Shown here piece after piece: positions 54,795 to 64,000 of a DNA stretch of 64,000 nucleotides. A program made the translations under genes and the position numbers. The notes below the pieces were generated by a model that worked only from the letters and a program-made list of their open reading frames with translations, searched no databases and was not told the DNA's origin. The DNA is from Bemisia tabaci (Eukaryota; Arthropoda; Insecta; Hemiptera; Aleyrodidae), in assembly GCF_918797505.1 (NCBI RefSeq), contig NC_092793.1:61771749-61835748 (forward strand), written 5' to 3'. Numbering within the stretch: the stretch's first letter is position 1; each line of letters starts with the position of its first letter.

Positions 54795-55072
54795 CTATCG
54801 AGAATCGAACCCGGGACATCAAGAAGATAAGAGAGACGCTATGCCAATTGCTCCACCGCTTCGACTCAGATTATTGACCTCAATTTAAGGTTTTTGAACA
54901 AATTATTACCACAGTTATACAAAGTATAAAAATGTTAAAAATGGATTTTTCCTGAAGAATATTAGCATTTTTGCACTCAGCGACCCTAAAAACCCCTGAA
55001 AACTCATGTTGCGAGGTTTAAACATACGTATCTGATTTAATGCCGCTTAAACCGGCTATTCGGACCATAGTG
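53567..55072. mobile_element. Transib-like non-autonomous element, copy 2
   Basis: Inverted ends CACTATGGTCCGAATAGCCG at 53567 and 55072, flanked by the 5-bp repeat 'cggcg' (53562-53566, 55073-55077). It is the reverse-oriented, 1506-bp counterpart of 12190-17164 and lacks that copy's two insertions, so it shows their empty sites. The internal junction where copy 1 has an extra 1.4 kb is an A-run (about 54763-54792). Same inference about Transib applies. Confidence 0.7.
54795..54864 (-). pseudogene. tRNA-like sequence inside Transib-like copy 2
   Basis: Minus-strand A-box-like 'ggtggagcaattggcatagc' and B box 'ggttcgattct', followed downstream by a T-run of about 30, which would terminate RNA polymerase III. 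Homologous to 12402-12470. Stems are imperfect. Confidence 0.5.
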
Positions 55073-55077
55073 CGGCG

Positions 55078-56779
55078 TCGCGACGCTGCGCCACGATGGA
55101 GAGAACCCACAGTTAACAGCGCACAACAAATGAATCTACAACGATTGCATCCTCACAGCAGCGGAGTCCACTAGCCTCCCCCATCCTCGGAGACCCCCCC
55201 CCCCCCACCATCCTGGGACGCATTCGCATACCACAAACCTACCGTACCCGTTACGCTGATTCTGAGTCGCTGAAGCCCTTCGCCCATGGCCCTGGGCACC
55301 TACACTCCAAACTTCTTTCTTTTACACCAGGGTAAATGGGACCCGGCCCGAGGACTTTCCTCTTTTAGAAGACCCGACGAATGAAGATTTCACATGGAGG
55401 GGGGGGGGGGGGGGGCGCAGGGATTTGAAACGTGTTTCGCCACGGATCGGATATGCACGCAGGGATGTAAACAGTTTCACAGCGCCGACCGTTTACACCG
55501 CCATTCGGCATTCTGCCTTGAGCGCGATAAATGTCCGATTTGGATCACGGAAAAGAAGGTGGATTTAACAGCAATATGAGCAATTCGCCCCACTTTTGGA
55601 TAGTACAGAGGAAGAGAGGGGGAGGGGGGATTGCTCCTTTTAAAACTGCCTCACGACTTGAGATCTTTCTAAGACTTGCCACAAGATGGGTCTTTTTTTG
55701 CACCACTTTATTGTGTTGACACAGAAATGATATTCTTCAAAGTTAAAATCTCTGATTAAGATGAATTCGAGCACTTAGTAGACCGACACGTAAGTAAGTT
55801 GAGATACAAAGTTCGGCTGATTGTAGTTGAACGTGAAAACATTTCAATGAATCAAATGCGGAGAGAGTACATCGATTTGCATGTATCATTGTTTGTGTTT
55901 TTATGTAATTTTTAATATAATTCCTGACCTCGCAACCGGCCAGGCCGCGTGAAATACCTAGGGGAAACCTCGTAAAAATGGAGGAAATGGGGGAAAGCTT
56001 TAAAATAGTTGTGATAATTTTCGTTATCGCGACATTTTTAAAATAGGTAAAAAATTATATTTAGGTTGGTAACTTCCGGAGGATCTCTACCATGACAGAT
56101 TCCTGAGGAGAATAGGCGTCGCAGAGCGCCCTAGCGCGCCGTAAAAGCGGCTCATACATGCATACTTTTGAGAAAAGAAGTTTGACATTTGTATTTAAAA
56201 TTTATATTTTTGGTCAATAATGAAACGTGACCATGAACTAGAGTGAAAGTGGGAGAAGAGGCTACTTAATTTGGTTTAGAGTCAAGCTTGGAGCCTTCAG
56301 TGGGTTTTGGATTATTGCGGTAATTTATTATTTTATTATTTATTCTTTTTTTTTTTGGAAGAGGGGGGAGGGGGCGGCGGCATGATTAAGCTTTGTTTTT
56401 AAAAATACATGGGTACCTAAATGTCAATAAAAATGGAAAGTAGAAATTAGCAGCATTGCAAAATCTTAACTACCTGGTACCTACGTGCGAGTTCTTGAAA
56501 GAAAGCCATTCTCGAATGAAATAGCTCTCTTTCATCTTATCCCTCTTCTTCTCTCTTTAGTCCCCTCTGCTGGGGTCCCTAGCTGCGAAAGAGGACACTT
56601 TACCTATCTTCAAAAAGCAAAATCATAGAATTTATTTGGCTTCTCAAATTTTCGGTAATGATAGAGAGCTGACACTCATTTCACGTGTGCTCACCATCCT
56701 CTCATCCAATTTTTGAGCGGAGTTTTCTGAGGGATTAAGGCATCTTTGAGGCCGATTTCATGGAGAACACATGCAGACC
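55078..56779. other. Unassigned stretch
   Basis: CpG-rich at 55075-55100, C-run at 55193-55207, G-run at about 55398-55415. No gene recognised. Confidence 0.55.
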
Positions 56780-56880
56780 TAGGGTGCGTCAAAAAAAATG
56801 AAAGTCTGAAATGTTCCGCTCCCCAGGCGGCAATCGATGACGTTTGGTGAAAAAACATGTTTGCCAAAATTTGGGCCAAT

Positions 56881-57200
56881 GGAGAATTTGCAAGGGTCTG
56901 AAACTTGATGAATTTCGTGTTTCAGTGGAATCTACTGAGTGAATTGAACACGAAGATACCTTTAATTCATAAATTGAGCAATTATTAGAGGAGATACAAC
57001 AAAATAATCGATTCTGCTAAAATACATGTGTTTAAATGGGAAATGCCGCCGGATGACGTCACAAGGCGGTGCATTTTCTCACTTTTAAATCAATTTTTCT
57101 CCAATTTCCCATGTCAGAAAAAAATTATGAAAAATACTGCGATCTCAGCTCATTTGGCACTTTCAGATGAAGCAATAAAATTTTTGTGTGCAAATTCTCC
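56881..57200. mobile_element. Nested short-TIR insertion in one arm of element F
   Basis: 'ggagaatttgca' at the left and 'tgcaaattctcc' at the right, bordered by AT on each side. The opposite arm (about 59092-59105) and the duplicated unit at about 57437-57462 both show the uninterrupted 'gagccaatttctacc', so this is a real insertion with a 2-bp AT duplication, or ends 'tgg/cca' with none. Confidence 0.8.
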
Positions 57201-57218
57201 ATTTCAACCATTTTAAAT

Positions 57219-57700
57219 GGTGCCAAAGGTCAATTTAGTGATGAAATTATGATAATTTGGTTTAGGCCTCGTTTTCATACAAAAAACTCGATTTTACGAT
57301 GAAATCGTGCGTTCACGAGAAAAATGTCACAGAACTCAAGTTGTAAAGGATGAAATTTTACTCTAGGAAGACGTCTTTGTAAACTATATAAATCAAATTG
57401 AACCAGAAAAACTCAACTCGGTATTTATTTTTTTTTGGTAAAATTTGAGCCAATTTCTACCATTTTAAGTGGTGCCAAAGGTCAATTTTGTGATGAAATT
57501 AAGATATTTTGGTTTAGACCTCGTTTTCGTACAAAAAACTCGATTTTACGCTGAAATCGTGCGTTCACGAGAAAAATGTCACAGAACTCAAGTTGTAGAG
57601 GATGAAATTTTACTCTAGGAAGACGTCTTTGTAAACTATATAAATCAAATTGAACCAGAAAAACTCAACTCGGTATTTATTTTTTTGGCCCTCAGAATTT
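57219..57700. repeat. 252-bp tandem duplication
   Basis: 'ggtgccaaaggtcaattt' begins at 57219 and 57471 and the units match closely through 'aaaaactcaactcggtattt'. Only one unit exists in the opposite arm of element F. Confidence 0.9.
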
Positions 57701-59200
57701 CCAAGGTCTTACAAAGTAGCGGTTTAAAAGACTCATTTTTCACGAAAGTAAGTCGAAAGAGGGTATAAATGAACTGTAGGCAAGTGTTGAGGATGCAAAT
57801 GTCATTGGAACTTCCTCAGTTTCGAAAGAAGTTCCAACTATTTCGCACAATCCTCCAAAAAGTGTACGGCTCGAGAAGCAGGATCGTGCTATAATAGTAA
57901 GGGAGAAGTGCGGTTTGACCGGGAAAAATTGCGTAACAAACTTCCCCTATGTAATCGTCATCAGTAGGTCCCCATGAACAACTTCCTAATAGTGAAAAAT
58001 GGCCCGACCCCGGAACACCCCTCAAAGTAGTTGAAATTGAAAATGGCGGCCGTAATAAGGGGTCCGGGAAATTGGTATTTTAAAATGCTCATTCTGTCTC
58101 ATGTGAGGTATCATTTCCTACGTAATTTTGGTCGTAGATTTCATAAATGGATTCCACAAGGCCCCCTAGGTCAAAGGGGGCGCTCCAAATCAAAGATGGC
58201 GGCCAAATGTGAAAGGCAGGAGGTTGCATTTTTTGAAATATTCACCGACGGAACAAGGAAAGTGAAGTGTCTCTATTTTCATGTATTTATGGCCAAGAAA
58301 CCTAAATTTGATGTTATAAAAAAAATGCAACCTCCTGCCTTTCACATTTGGCCGCCATCTTTGATTTGGAGCGCCCCCTTTGACCTAGGGGGCCTTGTGG
58401 AATCCATTTATGAAATCTACGACCAAAATTACGTAGGAAATGATACCTCACATGAGACAGAATGAGCATTTTAAAATACCAATTTCCCGGACCCCTTATT
58501 ACGGCCGCCATTTTCAATTTCAACTACTTTGAGGGGTGTTCCGGGGTCGGGCCATTTTTCACTATTAGGAAGTTGTTCATGGGGACCTACTGATGACGAT
58601 TACATAGGGGAAGTTTGTTACGCAATTTTTCCCGGTCAAACCGCACTTCTCCCTTACTATTATAGCACGATCCTGCTTCTCGAGCCGTACACTTTTTGGA
58701 GGATTGTGCGAAATAGTTGGAACTTCTTTCGAAACTGAGGAAGTTCCAATGACATTTGCATCCTCAACACTTGCCTACAGTTCATTTATACCCTCTTTCG
58801 ACTTATTTTCGTGAAAAATGAGTCTTTTAAACCGCTACTTTGTAAGACCTCGGAAATTCTGAGGGCCAAAAAAATAAATACCGAGTTGAGTTTTTCTGGT
58901 TCAATTTGATTTATATAGTTTACAAAGACGTCTTCCTAGAGTAAAATTTCATCCTCTACAACTTGAGTTCTGTGACATTTTTCTCGTGAACGCACGATTT
59001 CAGCGTAAAATCGAGTTTTTTGTACGAAAACGAGGTCTAAACCAAAATATCTTAATTTCATCACAAAATTGACCTTTGGCACCACTTAAAATGGTAGAAA
59101 TTGGCTCAAATTTTGGCTAACATGTTTTTTTACCAAACGTCATCGATTGCCACCTGGGGAGCGGAACATTTCAGACTTCCATTCATTTTGACGCACCCTA

Positions 59201-62200
59201 ATGCAGCCCCCCCCCCCCCCCCCCCTTCCTGCTTGCCCACCTCAAGCGGCAGATTCGCTAGCTACATTTTAGGCGAGCGTTTCAAAATGCCAGGTTGAAT
59301 GAAAAAAGTTGACACTTCATTGACTTGAAACGTCGTTTTGATGACATAATGATGAATGTTCTGTATTGTTCTAATATTGCAGTATTCTTGAGTACGTCAT
59401 CAAAATCAAAATGAGAAACCCCCTACTTAAGTTCCATTCGCTCAACCAGGTGATAAAAGCTTGCTATAAGGAGCAGGGGTGGAGAAATTGCAATAACTAA
59501 CCATCAAAAACCCAAAAAAGGGTAAAAATCTCGTCAAGACTATGAGATCTCAGCATGAGATCATGCATTCAGAAAAAAAGAAAAAACTTCCAAAATCTCA
59601 ACAAGTATTTTCCATTTTAAACCTCAAAATGTCTGATATCATTTAGAGATCAAGATTTTCCTTAGCCTCTAATCCTCAGATCCGCTTCAAAACTACAGCA
59701 GGCTATGGAAACTTAATTCCAGTTGCAATCCCTTCAGTTTCCTGGGCATAAAAAGTTTCTCTTTGAGGTAAGTTTGGTTGCCAGAGCCTCGTACACAAGG
59801 TGCTTAAGAATTCATTAGGCATGGGATAAGTTCCCTTTGCAAAATTTCTTAGCTTTACTTCATCATACCAATCTTTCAGTTCCAAACCTTGAAATTTTTA
59901 ATATCATTTGAGGTCAAGGATTTCTCCCCCCCCCCCCCCCCACTAGTTCCCCCAATGCGCACAGAGTTTAGGTACTAAGCAGCATTAAGAGGGAAAGGTA
60001 CAGGTATAATTAATAGAAAGGTATTCACGACATGGATGATTTCAAAATTTTATATCTGTAACATGTTTGGGATAATATTAGGCGTAAGTACATATGACAA
60101 AGCATACGACAAATACGTAAGTACAATTCTGCTTTGCTTTACCGACCAAGTCGTACACATCTTTTTTGCCTAAAATTTAACTCTAAGTACTAATATTGTG
60201 TTTCTCCCACACATAGACAGCCTCCTTTTATTTTTCAAATTTTCTCTGAGATCTACGCCCGATTCCAATAAGGAAAGAAGGATGTTACCTTACTTAGTCT
60301 TCAGCTGCCAAAGCTTTATCCTGAAAACATCCCTGTGCGCAAAAATCCTCAAACTCATCCCTTATCATCTGGCATCCTCTGCCTACTTAACAATAAATCC
60401 TGTAATCAAACATACATGGCTTAGATATAAATGAAGCCCCTCCCCCCTTATTTTCCATCAAAATTCAAAATTTAAATAGGTACGTTTAGGATTGACTTCA
60501 ATGCCTCAGAACGCTATGGGGAACAAGCTTGTGATTTCTCTAGAAATTCTAAAACTTTTCCCTTCTTAATCCATCAATTTTATCGGAAAAATATCTTTCC
60601 AAAGAATTTTGAGAATTACCCTGGTTAGGACTTGGTTGGGACTCATTTAGAAATTTAATCTTAACCAAAAAAGGTCAATTCCCTGAGCTGAGCAGTTTAA
60701 TTTTTTTCCGAGTGTGAAATTTTTGCTTGGCACCATTATGAGCAAAGAGTAGGGGAGAAGAGAGAGCAACAGAGCAGAATCATGGAGTCCGAGCGAGCTG
60801 CACGCACGCTCCACCAGCTACTCCCGCTCTGAAGAAGAAGATACGGAGGCCCTGCTCACCTGCACATCGTAGGGGGTCTTTGCCTGCAAAAACGCTCAAT
60901 TTGACAGATACACATTCATGACGTAAACAATGGAGGGCAAAGATGGTATTTGATGAGTGGTGCAATAGATGGATTGTATCAATCGGGCTTTTAGTAGATC
61001 ATTCCCATGATTCCGTTTCCGGTCGGCACATACGTAAATATGTCCGGTCAGTACATACGTCTCTTTATTTTAGGTATACCTTACCTACCCTAACCTAATC
61101 TTACCAAACCTAACATTACATACCGATTATACTGATACTGGTACCGATATCAAAACCGGTATTACCGATTTATATTTTTTTTTTTCTAAACATAGTGCTT
61201 ACTCTTACTTCAGAACATAGTATATGCATTCTATATGTCAATCCAACTTCCTTCAAATAAATAAGCGAGAGTACGGAACTGTATTGAGAGTACCGTTCGA
61301 AGGTATAAAAAGAAGCCCGAGTACGGAACTACGCCCTAATTTCGAACTTACCTTGACTGGTGGTCCATTGAAACAAAAACATAATTTCCACAGAGCTAAA
61401 GAGAATGGAGGCAAGAACTCTGGACAGCCGTGGAAATAATTGGCATCCACCGTAATGATTATGAGGGTTAGGTCGGGCAACCAGTAGCAATGCACTTCGC
61501 TGAGAGCCACCACAGATTTTTTAATACATCCATCCGAAATCTTAAAATAAAACCGAAAGGAGGGATGATGGATGAAGCTGGTAGAATAAACAATTCTTAC
61601 CTCTGTAGAACCACGCAGATGTTGACAAAGAGGGAACTGGGCGAAAGTTAATCCATTGACGATGACAGGTGTATGAAGAGGTAATAATCACCAGCACTTC
61701 ACTGCATCAATGTGTTATCCAGAGATGTGGCTGGCACGAATAGCACTGCCAAAATATAGGGAGACGGCTTACTCAGCAAAATGGGTAACTTTAATCTGAA
61801 AGTCATCCTGATGATTTTTCCAATTCATGAAAAAAAATTGGTAGAACAGGCGCTGATTGTTGCATCCCTGCCAGAGACGTAGGCACACAGAAATTTTAGA
61901 TCGATGGGGTGGCCGGTTGTGAAATAAAAGAACAGAACACTTTGAAATCAAAACCCTTACAGGATGGTGAAAAGAGAGGAGACGCAGAATATTACGAATC
62001 AGAAAAATTTCAGGAGATGAAGTAAATTTTGGGACATTTGTCGGATCAACGAGAATACTGAGTAATCTGAGTATTACGAGTACTGGGGTTCCACAACTTA
62101 AATTGGCGATGCACAGTTTAGTAGTTCTTGAAAAACATAACCGTGTGCTCGTTAGTCATTTCAGATGAACTATTTGTTTAACACAGAATTGACTCTCTAC

Positions 62201-62457
62201 TTGTACATAAACGACTGGGCCGATTCATCCAGTTGGGAGTTCGGTTGACAGCCCAAGGATTCGGAATGGAAAATCATAAGAACGTGACACCGTGACGCAC
62301 AAGGAATCAGGAAATGAAATGTGAGAGGCACGGTATTTGAATAAGAATTTTGCGAGTAGAATCCGTGATAGCAGAATGAAAAGCATTGGAAAAGCACAAA
62401 CCTAAAGGGACACTCTCGACACGACCTCAAGTCGGTGCGGTCTGCCTCTGCCCGTCT
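59201..62457. other. Unassigned stretch
   Basis: C-runs at about 59206-59225 and 59926-59941. 59290-59440 is the repeat shared with 41691-41904. 61080-61125 has CCTAA-like hexamers ('ccctaacctaatc', 'aaacctaac'). No gene is recognised in this 3.2 kb; small open frames lack domains. Confidence 0.55.
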
Positions 62458-62465
62458 GCGGTCAC

Positions 62466-63449
62466 CAGTGTTCCCAGGTGCTCCTATCTTAAAATGTCCG
62501 TACGCTCTCCGGATGAACTCGGGGAGGCTCGTGTATATCCGTGCCGCTCCGTGCTCCGTCCGTGTTCCGTGAATTCCGTTTCCGTTTCCGGTTCCGGCTC
62601 CGGCTGTTTTGTTGTTTTGTTGATGATGTTGATGTTCTCTTGATCTCTTGTGACATTCAAGTACCTATGTCCTCTAGAAAGCATTGACAGGAAAAAATAA
62701 TCGGAACAATTATAGGTGCCTACATCAAAAAGCAATAATTCAAAAGAAAGGAGCTGACTTTTCATGAAATTCATAATTCCTAACCCATTGAACTGATTGA
62801 ATAACACATAAATTAATGCAGAAAGGTCCTGTATGATACCTGGGTTTTATTCGTGGCTTCCTTATATCAATAACATTGGCGAAATTGAGAAAAAAAAGTA
62901 AGAAAAAATGTCTGAGTGATCAAACACAAAAGCACAACAATACAGAAAACAAGGACGGACCTTAAATGAAAAGGCTGAATTTTGATAAGAATACAATATA
63001 ATTAATGCGAAAAGTATCTAATTTGTTCCCGAACGATACCCGGCTTTCATACTAAACATAATTGTATCAATAACTTACGCAAAAGTAATAAATATTGCAA
63101 AGAAAAGCGGATTAACAGATGCACGGACTGGGCCGGGCGGGCGCACGGACATAAATGAAATGACTGAATTTTGATAAGAATACAATATAATTAATGCAAA
63201 AAGTATCTAATTTGTTCCCAAACGATACCCGGCTTTCATACTAAACATCATTGTATCAATAACTTACGCAAAAGTAATAAATATTGCAAAGAAAAGCGGA
63301 TAAACAGACGCACGGACAGGGCCGGGCGAGCGTACGGACAAAATAAGATAGGGAAAAATTTTCCCATAAGGTTTTTGTCCGTACGCTGTCCGCGCGGGTA
63401 TAGGGAATGTCCGCGCGGCGCGGAAATATCCGCACGCCTGGGAACACTG
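62466..63449. mobile_element. hAT-type non-autonomous element
   Basis: Inverted ends 'cagtgttcccagg' flanked by a perfect 8-bp direct repeat 'gcggtcac' (62458-62465, 63450-63457), the hallmark of hAT. No transposase. The interior has a near-identical tandem repeat of 189 bp (matching positions 62975 and 63164), an older third unit near 62815-62890, and a 'tccgtttccg' tract near 62566-62605. Confidence 0.9.
62815..63330. repeat. 189-bp tandem repeat inside the hAT element
   Basis: Two nearly identical units carry 'ctgaattttgataagaatac', 'gatacccggctttcatac' and 'gcaaagaaaagcgga'; a third, strongly diverged unit precedes them ('gatacctgggttttatt'). Confidence 0.9.
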
Positions 63450-63457
63450 GCGGTCAC

Positions 63458-64000
63458 TGACACCAACTGTCACCAACACCAGGGACCAGTTCTATAGGAC
63501 CCTGGACTCCCGTAAGAGTCAATGTAAAAATTCGTGAGCAGGTACTAGTGCTGCTATCTCGCGTAGGATCCTTGCAACTCACTGCTGTTATCAGTTGTTG
63601 GACTTCATTAAAATCCGTAGGATCGCGTATAACTGCAAAAAATCGAATTTTTCACTGTCCTGCAACATTTAAAGTGCCGAAGTTCTGCGAAAGGGGTCGA
63701 AAAACGCCAAAAATATACTTATTTTTCAAGAATTCAGCCGCCATATGTGTTATTTTTCAATCTCCGGCTTAACCTCACTTTTGGAGCGGGCGATGGATGA
63801 GTCGAGGTTCGGGGGGAAGGATCCTCTGAGTTGACTAGGATCCTACTCGAGAATACGCTGCAATCACCCGCTCACAACAGGACGGCGTCCTATAGAAATA
63901 GAACTCGTCCCTGCCAACACTAACAATCCAAGAACATTACTGCAATGCTAAATGCTAGAGTACCTTAGAGTACCTGTATAGGGAGAGTAGCGACAGATCT
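63458..64000. other. Unassigned stretch to window end
   Basis: No gene or element recognised; contains 'taagagtcaatgtaaaaa', similar to short text near 10785 and 34670. Confidence 0.55.

Larger units (their letters stand above)
56782..59198. mobile_element. TA-flanked hairpin element F (GGGTGCGTCAAAA ends)
   Basis: Ends 'gggtgcgtcaaaa' and its inverse, flanked by TA (56780-56781, 59199-59200). Right arm about 58320-59198; left arm 56782-58235 is about 575 bp longer. The surplus is explained by a 320-bp insertion (56881-57200) plus a 252-bp tandem duplication (starts 57219 and 57471). Loop about 84 bp. No coding capacity. Confidence 0.88.

Noticed and set aside
58031..58523. Mirror-image frames on opposite strands
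   Set aside because: They are the same sequence read from the two arms of a palindrome.

Overview
This window reads as nuclear, repeat-rich insect DNA, possibly from a hemipteran, though that placement is weak. The evidence is a BEL/Pao retrotransposon with an arthropod-style initiator, a tRNA-derived SINE, many terminal-inverted-repeat elements with recognisable target duplications, and a mitochondrial ND4 fragment that reads only in the invertebrate mitochondrial code. I see no bacterial gene layout, CRISPR array or rRNA, and no host protein gene I can name. Most short open frames are by-products of palindromes or low-complexity sequence.

Layout. 1-3211: arm of a foldback element (FB2 family), split by a TA-flanked hairpin element that itself carries a solo-LTR-like insertion. 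4873-10445: a 45-bp minisatellite, then two giant foldbacks side by side (5040-7403 and 7586-10445); the second carries a MITE and a SINE in one arm only. 11409-17453: a MITE, a tRNA-like sequence, and a 5-kb Transib-like element holding a tRNA-like sequence, a tandem repeat and two further insertions. 18100-18394: a Harbinger-type MITE. 18603-24678: a BEL/Pao LTR retrotransposon, the only convincing protein-coding locus. 24.7-31 kb: more inverted-repeat elements and a CpG-rich stretch. 31266-32227: a palindromic TCGATCGA superarray. 33.7-41.7 kb: several MITEs, a TA-flanked element and the ND4 NUMT. 41.9-46 kb: a motif cluster with TTAGG-like sequence, then MITEs. 47.3-51.7 kb: two long palindromes. 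53567-55072: a second, shorter Transib-like copy that preserves empty sites for insertions in the first. 56782-59198: a large asymmetric hairpin element. 62466-63449: a hAT-type element with an 8-bp target duplication.

How the parts relate. Except for the damaged retrotransposon, every element seen here is non-autonomous, so their enzymes must come from elsewhere. The window is unusually informative because paired copies (opposite arms of palindromes, or the two Transib-like copies) act as natural empty-site controls, so several insertions and their target duplications can be read directly. The most interesting signals are the young but internally deleted BEL/Pao copy with a tandemly repeated LTR-PBS junction, the Transib-like pair with GC-rich 5-bp duplications, the palindrome at 47.3-48.6 kb whose arms run past its transposon-like ends, and the TCGATCGA superarray.
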